Source: Baylisascaris procyonis (Eukaryota; Nematoda; Chromadorea; Rhabditida; Ascarididae). Taken from it: a DNA stretch of 64,000 nucleotides. Within the stretch, counting starts at the first letter, position 1, and every line of letters starts with the position of its first letter. The notes below the pieces were generated by a model. The model saw only the letters and a program-made list of their open reading frames with translations, did no database searches and was not told the DNA's origin. Below, piece after piece: positions 30,669-43,486 of the stretch. Position numbers and translations under genes: made by a program. The stretch spans positions 2,047,501 to 2,111,500 of the forward strand of contig JAZARR010000008.1 of the NCBI GenBank assembly GCA_037389465.1, written 5' to 3'.

Positions 30669-33600
30669 CTAAACATATTTGCGGAGTGTTCTTTCTTTTC
30701 TCCTTCAACCCCACTCACTCTCATTCAGTTCAACTTCTCGAAGATGGAGTTCACTTTTATTCTTTTCTATCATGGTTAAGAGTACTCAACTTACACTAGC
30801 GAAAAGTATTTTCTGGTTTCGTACAGAACCATCATCTCAAAAATTAATCATGAAAATACGTTATTTTCTGGTTATTTATAAGACAAGCCGCGAATAAAGT
30901 TGTGAGGATGGGCCAATTCTTCTGCAGGACTACATTCAGTTAGATTACTTTTTAAAGAAACAGCTCAAATAGATATTTGCATTCATCGGATAGATGCAAA
31001 ATTCAGTCATTTTGTTGTGTAAAGTAAGGGGACTCGGATAATAATAGGCAATATAGCCCGCAAAATTTTTAAGCGTTGTTCGACATGACTGCTTTTAATG
31101 CTTGGAACACCTTGTATGATGGCATCAGTTAACAGTACGACTCCAAAAAAAAAAAGATTTCACGTCACCTATTGGCGACAAGAGTGATGAAATGAACAGT
31201 GAACGTGATTGCGTGAAGTCTACATCGAAAGATAGAATATTTTCCACCTGTATTTCCTATATATGTATTTTTCGAGTAATTCATTGAATTGTTAGGTGGA
31301 TTTAGTGCGCTTCGATAATTGCTTCTTTATTTATTTTTATTTTTTTTTTGAATATTGAGCACTACATTCCACGCTCGTTAAGTCGAGAAAATTATTGAAA
31401 GCGTCTTAGGGAGAATTGGTTATGTTCGTGCAAATTTGAAAATCTCACGTTCTGGAAACAGTATAGCCGAAGGCTAAAGCTTAACACGAAATGCACAATC
31501 ATTTCTTAAACGATCCATGATTTATTCATTTTGTCATAAGAACTCCTCACACGTTCTTCTGCAACTTTCCGGAATAGCATTTCGAAAAAAACCGGAAATA
31601 GACTGTTCTTCCTTTATTAATGCGCATGATGGGTACTTTTTTTGCGTAATTCTCAAGACATCATTGCGAACACATTGTTACATGTTACGCCCAATGAACG
31701 TTATGTTACTTCAGATAGAAGTGGGACTTTAGATATTCGCACTAAGTAGATTCATTAAAGTGAGGCAGATTTGTTATCATATCATCGAATTGCTGAAGTC
31801 TCACTTCTTATTGAAATCATAGTGAAATGAAAAAAAAGCGACTCATTGAGGTAACCTGTTTTGATGTTTCAACCATTCTAACTCCCATAATCCACCGAAT
31901 GTGACGAAGAGAGGAGGATGACTTCAATGTACTATTGCACTTGACATGCCACTTCTTTTATGTGAGATCATCAATAGATCAAAAGCGAGCAGAATAACTT
32001 TAAGTAATATACGATAATTGAATATATAGTAATGAAAAAATTTTCTTTGTCTCCAGTCTGATTGCCAATGTAAATTTATTTATAGACGGAAGAAATTTAT
32101 AACAAATGTGAAGTGTTCGACTTGTAATGCTTCTCTCTTCTTTGTGCAACATATACTAACCGAATTCAAATCGCACACCGAATGTTGCAAGCAATTTGCA
32201 TAGTCTTAGCTGCAGATATGATGAAAAAGCTTCCGCATCAATGATGAATGATAATGCATCGTTTATCGCAAAACCTGTTGATGTAAATTTTTGTTCTATG
32301 TGGACAGGCTTGTAGTTGGCGCTATTTTCACAAACAAAGTGGTTTTAGTTTTCTTTTTTTTTTAAATCTTTTCGGAAAAACTTTTTGAACTTCCGAGAAA
32401 TGTACAGCTACAAATCACATGTGATGCATAAACTGTCCTACATGAGACATGATGCGATATGGATTCCCTATCGGTTCTAGGTAGTTTTTTTTTCATTTCC
32501 TGACATCGAATTTGTCGCAATTCTTAAACGCATTGTTCCACTATTAATGAGTTAAGAAGGCGATCACAGTTGCTCATCGCGCGCATTTATCGCTCATTCC
32601 TTAAGGAGGCTCGGAAGAGACATAACGATCGCAATATAGTCACATGGCTATTAAATAAATGCTCAACAATGCTGATGACAACACCACTAAACTCAAACGA
32701 TGATGTTCGCAGCAATTAGTGTTCGGCCTATGTTCCTGAATTTGATGAGCGGAACAAATTAGTCAAAATTTTGTTTTTTCTACAATTATGATCAAATTCC
32801 TAAAAATTCAGTGGCTTTTCTCCGAAATTGCAGCTTATTAAACAAAACTTGAATATTCTAGAAGGTTCAGTTCACCCGCCAAAACAAATGTTTTGATCGA
32901 AATGATCAACCACCGAAAGAGTATAGCTTTCTGAGGTGAACATGGTGACATCTAGCCGATGTACAAATTTGGATTTACGTTTTTACCACACTATTTGCCA
33001 TTAAAAAACTTCGTTGGGACGTTTTCTTGTTAGAGCACCGCATATCAAAATCAGCAGCTGAATAAATAAAGTGGGGAAAATAAAGGCGTTAAACTATTTT
33101 GGCATTCGAGTAGCCGTCTATTTCACGTAGTTGTTCCATTTCTAGATTATTGAAATTCATGTAAGAAGTAGCCAAGCAATTGATGCAATCGAATATGTCA
33201 GCTCTTGTAAGGCATTTAATAAAGTCTGCTTCGCATATATTTTAAAATTTAATGCAAGTTATATGTGGAATTACAATTGAAATCATTCTGATTTAAACTT
33301 ATATAGAGATTTAATCGACATTTCCTCTACATATATTTCAAAAATCTATTTGTTTCAGTGGATCACTTTCAGACTGTTTGCATTTAGCAATGTTTGCATT
33401 TACGATGAAATATTTAACGATATAATTTTTCATTCGTTTTTTTTTCAAAACTATAAATGCAACAAGATTGCTAACTGATTTCTTATGCATTTGATTAATG
33501 CATAAGACGCTGATTACCCGCATGAGGTTTACATTCTTTTCATTAAAGATTGTATAATTTTATAAGGTTTCTGCCGCAGTCAATATTTGAATACCCAACG

Positions 33601-34509
33601 CAAACATTGTTAATGCATTTTTGAAATATGGGGTGTAATATGTCTCATGTTAGCGTCATATGCTCAGCTTGTCAATTAGCAATTCACTAATGATGATTTT
33701 TGACGACATCGTCGGCTCTTATTGGAATAGCCTTGATTTGCTCAATTGAGAAATATATATATATATATATATATATATTTTTGCATTTTGCATCTATAAA
33801 TTAGCATTTTCCTAATGAGAGTTAAATTTAATATTTATTAATTTTAATTTTCACTCTATTAGGTATAGGTATAGCTTTTATGTTTTTGAATTATGATATC
33901 GAATTACTTCAATATGGAAATGTCCATATATGAACGCAAACGCTATTAATTATTTAAATTGAAATGAATTTTTGATTCAATAAAATATACTTATTTATTC
34001 GCACAATAGAATACGCCTATATGGGAACAATGACAAATAATATATGTATGTCATCGATGTTGAATAGAATTAAATTTACTCTCTTGGTCAGTCATAATAT
34101 GAAAACATCTCATCATTCAAATGGCATAGAAATTATTCCAATATAGGACATATTAATTAAGATAACGCATAATTACATGAACATCGCATTTCTCATTGCT
34201 TCGATATTGAAATCGCATTCGAGTGGACGATTTTTGCAGCATTAATTCAAGTGATTTCTATAGTTGTTACTGTGCTATTCACTACAAATATTGTTGTAGT
34301 TGTTCGCTATGAATTTCTATCCGTCGAAAGCGTTCCATAAAGATAGCCTACTTTGAATTGATTCGTATGTCCCCATTATTCGATCACAAGCAAATTTCAT
34401 TGAAAGGATTACTCGAGTATTATGCTCAATTTGTTGAACTCATCAAGCTTCACTGTGCAAAAACTTTTAACAGTTGGGCAAGTTTCTAGCAAATGACAGT
34501 CAGCTTTAG
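30669..34509. other. Gene-poor AT-rich region
   Basis: Frequent stops on both strands and no recognised gene. A TA microsatellite lies at 33753-33778. Confidence 0.5.
33753..33778. repeat. (AT)13 microsatellite
   Basis: Perfect AT dinucleotide run. Confidence 0.95.
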
Positions 34510-34556
34510 TTTATTGCCAAATGAACGCAAGCAACTAAAAACTTCAGGTCCAAGGC

Positions 34557-34750
34557 TTATGGAATATCGAGTTGCACGAGCAAAAGTGCGAATTCTTTGT
34601 TGCTTTCATATGCTCTGGTTCTGGTTTCAGTCCTGAATCCACGGAGTGGGAGATTCCCATGAAACCGCTTCACGTTTTCCATTTGTTTACACTTTTCAGT
34701 CATGCCTTGTGGATCCGCAGGACGTAGATGTCGATTATTGCCATTTAACG
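34557..34750 (-). CDS. Candidate terminal exon with polyadenylation signal, unknown product
   Basis: On the minus strand an acceptor (TACACATTAG) opens a 64-codon frame ending in TAA. A minus-strand AATAAA follows about 42 bases after the stop (34515-34510). Codon use looks coding-like and the peptide contains KCKQMENVKRFHGNLPLRGF, with an internal Lys-Arg. A competing plus-strand frame of 147 codons (34702-35145) overlaps it, so the coding strand is not settled. No upstream exon or family was recognised. Confidence 0.3.
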
Positions 34751-37700
34751 CTAATGTGTACAAAAACGCGCTCAACGTCTCGGAGTTTTTTCACCGTATG
34801 AAGTCAAACCATTGTTCCTCGTGTGCAAAAATCCTTTCTATCATTTGTACTCCATCGTTCGATCGAATTCCTATGGGAGATCAAAATCTCAACACACTCA
34901 TTCTATATATATTCAATACTCCAGCATCTAATATCATCAGAGTTCTTAATGATCAACTTCAAGGCATAAAAATTTTCTTCTTACTGATGCTCCAGGCACA
35001 TCAAATATTTCGAATATCGTTATGCAGCGAAAAGTACGATTTTCAATTCTTATTGGCATGCTTGATTAGTTTTCTCACTTGGTGGGGTTCGTTTAATGAC
35101 AAACTTTGCTTGTCATATTTTTTCTTTCTTCTTTTACCTTTCTAGATCGTTTTGAAACTTGATTTACGAATCGTTCAATTTCGATCATCGTATATTTCTC
35201 AGAATTTGAGGATTTTTTAAACCACAAACCCTTAGAGGATTTATTGCTATTTATTTCTCATTTTCGTGTTCAGCACTTCAATCGCATTCACTTGCATCAT
35301 TCTCAACTCTTCCAATACTCAATGACGATTTCATCACTATTACATTGGAGTATTATTTATTAGCTGCTACAACTATGCGCTAGCTAATTATAATTATACT
35401 TTTACTAAAAGTTTTACTTAATTATAATTAAACACTAAAATGCGGATAAACGCTTAATTCACATGAAGCACGTTGACAAATAAAGTGCAATGAAATCTCC
35501 ACCTCATTTCCTTTCATCTGAAGAGGAGAATCAGTGCAGTTTTCATATACTATCACGTGGCCGTTTTGAAGGTGCTTTTGATACCGTTTTCGCTGTTTTT
35601 GTACGGTTTACGCATCAGTGATGCACCAGAGACGCTGCGTTGTTTTTTTTTTTTGATCAATGATCACAAATAACTTTGCACAAATCTCCCCTCACGTAAT
35701 GGTGTTTGATAAATAAACAAGCAGGAAGGAGCACTTAGAAGCTGGCACGATATGTCACAAGCATCCACAATAACGTCTTTATATGTTAAGTGGTTTAGCT
35801 GCTCCCAGAAATTTTCCCCTTAAAAAAATTTGCTTTCCGTAATTCGACCATATTGCAATTGAAGACCAGGCTAGACGTGGAAATTTTTTTATTACTTTGG
35901 AATATCTAAAATATACCTTTGTTATTGATGAATTAAAAGTCAAAAATTATGATGTTTTGTATGTTATGCCAAGTAAACATCGCAGAGTTAGGTTTAGCGA
36001 TTACCAAGTTGAAATTGCCATACGCCAATACGCTCGCACAACGCATCCTACCAGCATAGATGTGTCGCCGTATGGCAGTTTATTAAGAACATGTTGAGAA
36101 AAAAATTGCAAGTGCGAAGAATAGATGTTAAAATAAATAAATAATAATGTCTTGTGCTATGAGCAGCCGTTTAATTAAACTACAGGGCTCTTTCTGGCTC
36201 TTTCTCAATTTTAACATTTCCGCAGTTTCACCCACCAAACCAACAGCTTTCAGCAAGGCATAAAATATATGCGATAACGCTCTCATACTTCAGTACACTC
36301 AACCGTTCACAAAAATTTCCCAAAAAAGATTGGCTTTTTCAACACCCAATCATTGAAAAGCGAAAAAAAAACTTATTCAAAATTTCGCAACAGTTTTAAA
36401 TGACTCTGGCTTATATAGCTGGGAAGCCAATCAATCTTAGTGGAAACGAGGTCAGCATATGGTGAGGATTACACCTACCAAATTCTATATGCGTCTTTCG
36501 AGTTGAAGCCACCACAGAGACAGATACGTGCAAACATATGTGTAGTGGGATGCAAGAACCTCATCTACAACACACATCGCAAATGAGAATTTGATGTCAC
36601 AGTGTGATGCGATTTATAAAAAATTAAAGAATTATGCGAAATGGTCAGATTAGAAAACTCGTGAGTTTTTGTGTAAGTGATAAGCTTACTGATTGTTGGA
36701 GTGATGCGTTATCGAAGAAGGATGGATCTATAGTTCGCCCAGATTTTTTGAAATCGGTTGGATCAATTCACATCGAAACTTTTCAATCCTTCCCATATCG
36801 TAAATAGGTGTAAGCTGAGGGTGCAGTTAAATTGTGTAAGTGGTAATCGACACGTAAGGGCCAACAAGAAGTAGGAGTTCCCATTCTAGGGTGCACTGTT
36901 TCAGCCAAATGTGAGACATTTGACGACTAAAGGACATATAGTCGAGTGGGAAGAGGGAACGATCACAGTAAGGGGGAAGGATGCGAGGGTTTTATAATAT
37001 CTTACAAGGACGCATAAGCGAAAGAAACTGATAATGAAGCGACTTTCATTGCGGTTTCGAGGGATCTATCTGAGCGTTTAATGAAGCTTTGCGATATAAT
37101 TGATCGTAAAAAAGGCCGCACTTCAACCAGCATCTAGACTAACAATAATAGCAGCGAATATTTTGATTTGAAATGATTTGGTAAACAGATGCCTAATGAA
37201 TTAATCTGGTGTCGCTGATTGCTGTTATTAGCTGCCTTATTGTCGTCTCATTTTACAGCCTCCTTGGTAGGTACACAAGCATACTTCTTTGATTAGTCGA
37301 TTATCAGTATTAAGGAGAGAGAGAGAGGAAATGCACCTTCCAATTCAAAGCAATGAAAGCATCTTTGAAATGTCAGCTGAACCCGTATTATTAAAAGGCA
37401 GTCAACAAGATCGCATTCCGACCCGAAGTGTTTCTTCTTGGAAATTTTGAAATATTCGTTTTAGGCTTCAATATAAGCCTGAATGTATGAAAAAAGATTA
37501 TATGCATTGCCAGCAGGATTGTGTACTGTTCTGGATTTTCGATTTGCAGAATTAAGCAAAAAGCTGGGATGTGCCGTACATAATTAATGTCTTTTAAGTG
37601 TGCGGTGAGAATTTAAAAACTTTTTAAGTATATAGAAAAATCAAAACTCAATGAGCAATGAATAAATTGAGTAGTGTATAAGAGAAAGTCTTACATCTCA

Positions 37701-38950
37701 CCCATAAGACGAATCCAATCGTATAAATTGCCAAAAAAAGACAAAGTATACAAAAATTACGCCTTCAAATTTTAAATCATTTGAAGTAGCGTAGAAAATT
37801 CTCATAAAATATTTGCATTTCTTTTTTCTGCTATTCGATAGGCTCTAAATGAAAATCCAAACTTTAGATGCAAATATGTCACTTAAATATGCATGAAAAT
37901 AAGCATAAAATGCATGCAAATTTTTTCACAAATTTCTATTGTCTATGAGTGCTTTCAAAATTTGATGAATCTACACGAATGTGGATTAGGTGATAATATC
38001 CACTATGCATTTTTACGGAAAAACTTTTCAATTTTAGTTTCAGTAGTTCCCGATACAAACGTATGGACACCTAGACGTGCAAATTCATATTCATGTGCTG
38101 AGATATGACGCTGTCATAATCTGTCTTTGCAAAGTAAATCCATTAATACATATAGAAACTGTTAAAGCACCATTACCAAACCATGCAATCAATAAATAAT
38201 TGAACAAACATGCTTTGCGGTTGAAGGGCATATTTCCTCTTCATATAGAGCATTTGAATATTTCGAATTGGCCGTCTAACCTTTAGAGTGAACGAAACAT
38301 TTAAGTATGCCCAAAATTCGCAAGCGTTTTTCGCCATTAGGGTCGAAAGAAGGTTTATTTTGGGGAATATTTGATGAGCAGTTGGTACGGTTGAAGCTTA
38401 AGTGCATAACTCTGCATAATTATTTAGCGTACGTTACCAGTTATCCAATGGAACGGGATGCAGAATTGCGTATCGTTCTACCTCTTGTGGCACTATTTTC
38501 TATTCGTTATATTTCATTCGGCTGGGTCATTCTATTGCCCAAATATATGGAACCTTGTGGTAAAGCGCGTAAACAAAGCCATTCGGTTTCAACGAAGTCA
38601 TCCGATTTTGCAAATCGGAGCCAAAAGAAATGTTTCTTTTCCTCTAAGCGTGGACAACTCGATGAGAACGGATGATTCGCAAAGGAATTAGGAATAGGAA
38701 TCCATCATATTATGCAAATAAAACATGTCACATCTCGTCATGCTAGCTTTTGCCGTTTGTGAATCGAAATTATGGGACAAACAAACACACATGCTAAGCA
38801 AAAATAGACACGCATAGACGCAACGTTGTCATAGTGCAATTTGCGGAAGCTTATGTAAGGTTTCGAGTGCTCTGCATGGCTTTCTTCCATTTCATTCGTA
38901 TCGCATCTACAATACGACGACTCAGCTTTTAGGATCAAAGTTCAATGATG
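34751..38950. other. Gene-poor AT-rich region before the allatostatin-C-type gene
   Basis: No gene recognised with confidence. A 122-codon frame (38307-38675, +) is listed separately. The rest has frequent stops and short A/T runs. Confidence 0.5.
38307..38675 (+). CDS. Uncharacterised single open frame (weak)
   Basis: ATG-initiated frame of 122 codons starting MPKIRKRFSPLGSKEGLFWG, with a moderately hydrophobic middle and a basic C-terminal third. An AATAAA lies about 42 bases after the stop (38717-38722), but that hexamer is common in AT-rich DNA. It has no domain, signal peptide or splice evidence. Chance is about as likely as a gene. Confidence 0.18.
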   Translation: MPKIRKRFSPLGSKEGLFWGIFDEQLVRLKLKCITLHNYLAYVTSYPMERDAELRIVLPLVALFSIRYISFGWVILLPKYMEPCGKARKQSHSVSTKSSDFANRSQKKCFFSSKRGQLDENG

Positions 38951-38958
38951 CTATCGGC

Positions 38959-38967
38959 TATATAAAA
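38959..38967 (+). promoter_or_regulatory. TATA-box-like element upstream of the allatostatin-C-type gene
   Basis: TATATAAAA lies 60 bases before the ATG at 39019. With usual TATA-to-start spacing, transcription would begin near 38990. That would exclude the in-frame ATG at 38971 and favour 39007 or 39019, which also gives the cleaner signal peptide. Confidence 0.45.
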
Positions 38968-39018
38968 CAAATGAGGAGACAGGTTGCAGAGATCGCCAAC
39001 GGGGCAATGGACAGAACG

Positions 39019-40347
39019 ATGTATGCGAAACGAGCACTCGCCACCTTCTTGTTTGTTATGTGTGCACTATGTTGGTTCACGAATGCAACTCCACTCATCG
39101 ATGGCAACCTCAGGAAGCAGTATACACTATCATTCATGTATGTTTCAAGCTTGCTTCTATAGCTCTTATATTCCAGACCGCGCAAGCCAAAGGCGTTTTT
39201 CTATCAACTGTTATCAGTGCCTGAAAAATATGAGCAAAACTTCATGTGCAAAATCGATGTTTTCCATTCTCGTTTTGCTTTCGAAGGAAAATTTCAGGAA
39301 AGTGAGGGATCATACCTCTTCCTTATTCGATACAGGTGAGATGTGAGAGGAGAGAAGGGTAGACCTATTCCTTAACAACTCCGCCTATGTTCTTATATTT
39401 CTTCCCATTATACCAGCCTTGTGTACAAAACGCCTTTGCGCGTTCTCAGGCCGATTTTAAGAAAGGTTTCTGCGAACAACAGAAAACACCAACGCCCCGT
39501 AATTCCGGCTTCAAAGGGACGCAATGAAAAAGACAGTAACGGCTACTTAATTGGCACTAATGGTCCGTGTTTAAAGCAACGTTTATAAACGTTTTTTCCA
39601 TTGCACGAGAATTGCGAAATGCTGCAGTACTCATTTTTCTTTCGACTCATCCAGCGCTCAGCGTATTTTCATTATCGGCTTCAATTTTTCCGGTTTCTGA
39701 TAAAGGCTAAAAGCATACACCCTTTACAATCTTTGTTCTTTAGATAGCAGCTAATTTTGCAAAAACGCTTTGTGATGCCTTTGTTTTTTGTTTTTTTTTT
39801 TTTTTTGTATATATGCGTGCAAATAGATTGGTTTTTGTATGCATGTGTGTCTGTCTAGCAGATTGAACCAGCAGTGATTACATTGTGCGCATAGGTGATC
39901 TCCTTTAGCCGATTTCGTTACCGTTGATCAAAATCTCCCTGAGTTATTGATACCCCTATGGTGTTATAAAATTTCCAAGTCAACTTCCTCGTGCTATTTG
40001 AACATTTGGTCAATTCATGGAGAAGTTTTTTGTCGGATTTTCGCGTTCATTTTTGAATATTTGGATGTTTGGATGTAGTCATCTAGACTGGTTGTAGTGA
40101 AAAATACATCTTGCGCCACAATCTCCTTTCCGAATAGTTTTTTGCTTCGTTTTATGTAAATTGCGAAAGGCAAATTTACCTAACGCTTTGCACATTTTAT
40201 TTTAGGGGCAACGGAATGCAACAATATGAAAACAGCCGATATGATCGAAATTGTTTCTTCTCGCCAATGAACTGTGTTTTCTATGAACATCCAATGGATG
40301 CTCCTGTGAGGCGCTTCACATTCGGAGAGGAAGCCCTTCGACGATAA
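39019..40347 (+). CDS. Allatostatin-C/somatostatin-type neuropeptide precursor
   Basis: Three exons: 39019-39137, 39177-39335, 40206-40347, joined in consistent phase, giving 139 residues. Donors are CAT|GTATGT and CAG|GTGAGA; acceptors are TTCCAG and TTTTATTTTAG. Residues 1-23 (MYAKRALATFLFVMCALCWF then TNA) form a signal peptide. Residues 104-118 read RYDRNCFFSPMNCVF: two cysteines enclosing six residues with an F-S-P core. This matches arthropod allatostatin-C (RYRQCYFNPISCF) in ring size, the aromatic pair, the proline and the preceding Arg-Tyr..Arg. Basic residues at R91, R93, R104, R107 and R128-R129 could be processing sites, but none directly follows the ring. A TATA-like element and AATAAA (40430) frame the gene. 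The first intron is only 39 nt. The expected role is a secreted ligand for a somatostatin/AST-C-class GPCR. The motif match is strong; function is inferred. Confidence 0.85.
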
Positions 40348-40429
40348 TTACTAATTTCTTCTTCTGACTCCAAGCATTTGATCGCTTCCACTCATTATTT
40401 AAGAGTCGATAAACTATCGGCAGTTTCAT

Positions 40430-40435
40430 AATAAA
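40430..40435 (+). terminator. Poly(A) signal of the allatostatin-C-type gene
   Basis: AATAAA 83 bases after the TAA stop of the last exon. Confidence 0.6.
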
Positions 40436-41982
40436 GTCATATATAAGAACATACCTACTGACTCATCCTTAAGTTTGATTTGCTTGAAAATTTATACAGA
40501 AATGTATTTCATTTGGAAATTCATCCACTAAGCTCAACGAATCCAATAAAGCAGTCAAAAAGTGAAGAAAAAATGCCGATATTTATCATTTGTCATAGGA
40601 GGGGCACAAAAGTGTTGATACTATTTAGCATACGAGAGTGTGTCCATTCAGATCATTATACTCTCATAAAGCAGTCAATGAACGTCTCGTTGAGATTGCA
40701 TTCGACCAACACAATGAAACGCCTAACAAATCATGTTTTTTTCAAAGACAGAAGAAACAAAGTTAAAGGTGACGGTGATCGAAGAGTGCAATATTCAAGT
40801 GCAACTACCGATGAAATTTACCGCACATTTTGTTAAATAAAGCGCTAATGTTAGTCAGCGACCTGTACGCTGAAGATTGAACACTAAGCAAAGAGGATCC
40901 ATATCCTAAACGAACGCAAGTGCATGTCAAACATCATGAATAACGACTGGATAATCTCACCAACACTTCGGAACCTTCAGGATACAGGAAAACGATGAAT
41001 GAAATGCGATAGAAAGTCAAGCTGGATGTGATTGAGTTCATTGTACGGGGTGTGCTGGGTATATCTATACAGCTCCAAAAACTGTGACGCAGGTCTTAGA
41101 ATCCAACCGTTGCAACCCCAAACATGACGTCTGTGACTGTGTTCAGCTCTGTTAATCGACAAACTGGGCATTTGTCCTCACGCCCTATAAGACAGATCAT
41201 TCACAACTAAAATGTGTTCTATGAACCGGTTCATCCTCGAGATCGATAGTGCTTCGGTTCCGCATAGTTGTATTTGCAACACTTCTTCTTCGCCTAGCTA
41301 ATTACGTTAGGTATGCTTTAGTCATCCATAGTCATTCCACACGACCCTCTGTCCACTTTCTATACCCTGTTTCCGCAAGACGCCTAACAGCAAATTCGAT
41401 AAATAAAATTGAACTGTGTGAAAGTTTTTGATACCTCTGATATACCAGTAATTAATGATAACCACGCCCGACTTGGAGTGATCATTAAAACTGAATGGCT
41501 AAGACACATAACCAGTAACCAATGGGGTTCATCATTTCAGAGCCTTTCGATGAAATTCTTGTCTCAGCTCATTGAATTATACTCAGAAACGCATATTTGC
41601 AAAAACGCAGAGTTAGACGTAGTGCCTAGATTCAGTGTCCTCAGATTTTGAATATCAGACAGATAGGCGTACAAACAGCTAAAGATACATATATACGCAT
41701 AAGCAAGACGCCGGCGTAACGATTGTGCAAATAAGATTCGGAAAACGACCTATAAAACGTATGCAAGCAATGAAAGTTTTACTTTAAAACATCGAAAAAC
41801 TCGAAAAGAATGCTAGCATGACAACTTCGAAAGTACATTATAAAATTGCATGATGGATGGTGCCTTTTACATCGAAGCTGCTGCAGATTGAATCCAGTTT
41901 CGTTTGCATTAAAACTTTTAAAAAAGAACCTAACAGAATTTGCGAGGTGGCAGTGCGTTCAATTGACCCTGAGCGATTCGGT
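40436..41982. other. Intergenic region between the two peptide-precursor genes
   Basis: No gene recognised. Open frames up to 118 codons start without ATG or lack any signal or domain. Confidence 0.5.
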
Positions 41983-43358
41983 ATGAGCATTCAGAAGACG
42001 ATTGTTCTCTTCTTCTGCTTCGCTATACTGGCTTGTAATGCCTACGAGCAGTAAGCTAATTCTTTTTACGTTTGATATAGTTTTGAAACAAATTCCACTG
42101 ATTTTTGCATTTGACGAATAGCTAGAAAAGGTTCGTCTTATGCGCTTTTGAAATTGCTGTAGGCGTAGATATGTGTTTAACCACTCGGCGATGTTGCAGA
42201 AATAACGTCGAGGAAACACTGCTAACTCTTTTAAGGACTGGCACTTCTAACGTAAAGTTAGTGTTTTGCACAGATTTTTTGCTCAGAGAGGCAATTTTTT
42301 GTCATCTTCAACCGAAACTGACGAAATCGTTTAGAGAACTTAGAAAAAAAAATGTGGAGAAGAATGCTCGCATTGTTATTCCTCTCAGCAGTGCTAAAAG
42401 CACTCGACATAGTCGCCGAGATGCATTCATAGGACGCAAAACATCTCGCCTCTGATAGCGCTTTGGGATCGGAACTTTTTAGCGCTGCCGTTTGACGCAG
42501 AGACGAAAGTAATCTAATGCTGCAATTCGTTGATGCAACCAATTTGGAGTACTGGTCGGTGCACAAAAGTTGGCGAACAAAGTGCGTCAGACACGAACAT
42601 GCCCTGTTCATCGTCGCCTAGCTGTATGAGCATACCTTAGGAGTGGTTTCGGGTTGGGTGTCTTCGCGAGAAGTTACTGAAATATGTGTGTTCACGACGC
42701 TACACATGTATGAGTCTCTCTAAGCAATGACATGGGTATATATATATATATATATATACACGCATTTTTGCTGAAGAGGCTTCATACATGTTTCAACCTG
42801 TAATTTTTCCAGCATCATTTCCTTTTCTCGGCTGTAAGATTTTGTGCTCAAGTGCCAATCGAAGTGAAGAATTTTCAATTTTGAATAGTTTGTGAAAGAG
42901 CATCGCGAATTTTGGAACAAGTTGAAGTTACGCCAAAATATTTGATTTATGTACGTTTTCAAGCATTAGCGGCGTGCAGAATGCGACGCCTCGCAAAGGC
43001 GTTCCTGCATTGTAGAAGGTTATCAGCGCTCACTTCTTACAACGTCCAAACGGTCGTGCTTCGAACTTTCTGAGCAGATGAATTAGGACTTGCCTTAGTT
43101 ACGGTCCTGATCGAATCAACCATTAAACTGAAGTGATTGCAGATTAAATTATAAAAAGGAGCCTCTCCACCTATTGAATAAAATATATGAGGTTTTTTCA
43201 GCTTAAACGATGAAGAAGAGACAGCAGATTTATCTAACAGGGAAGTAATACGCGTTAAAAGAGTGCTACTGGTTAAAGGCGTTCCAGGGAAACCACCTCA
43301 GTCAAATACAACTGAAGCGACTGGATCAAATGCTACCGTGGCGGAGACCGGTAACTAG
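41983..43358 (+). CDS. Small secreted precursor with dibasic cleavage site, putative neuropeptide-like gene
   Basis: Two exons, 41983-42050 and 43202-43358, give 74 residues. Donor is GAGCA|GTAAGC, acceptor is TTTTTTCAG, and the phase agrees. Exon 1 is a textbook signal peptide (MSIQKTIVLFFCFAILACNA). Exon 2 starts with an acidic propeptide (NDEEETADLSN), then VIRVKR, a good proprotein-convertase site. A Cys-free tail follows: VLLVKGVPGKPPQSN and a region with two N-glycosylation sequons (NTT, NAT). AATAAA occurs at 43481. Order and size fit a neuropeptide-like or small secreted effector precursor. There is no C-terminal Gly for amidation after the tail and no repeated peptide, so the bioactive product is unclear. 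No family recognised. Confidence 0.65.
42737..42758. repeat. (TA)11 microsatellite in an intron
   Basis: TA dinucleotide run inside the intron of the two-exon secreted precursor gene. Confidence 0.93.
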
Positions 43359-43480
43359 TCACCCATTTACTACAAACTTACAAGGCCTTTCCATTCCCTT
43401 TCCTCCTCCCCTATCCTTTCGCCATATCCTATTGTGCAGTTGACTTGTATTGCTATGACATATTGCCATTGCTTTACATA

Positions 43481-43486
43481 AATAAA
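43481..43486 (+). terminator. Poly(A) signal of the two-exon secreted precursor gene
   Basis: AATAAA about 120 bases after the TAG stop. Confidence 0.5.

Noticed and set aside
42361..42441. Signal-peptide-like frame MWRRMLALLFLSAVLKAL
   Set aside because: It stops after 26 codons, has no usable donor, and lies within the intron of the two-exon precursor gene; an antisense 117-codon frame over it (42258-42611) is also unsupported.
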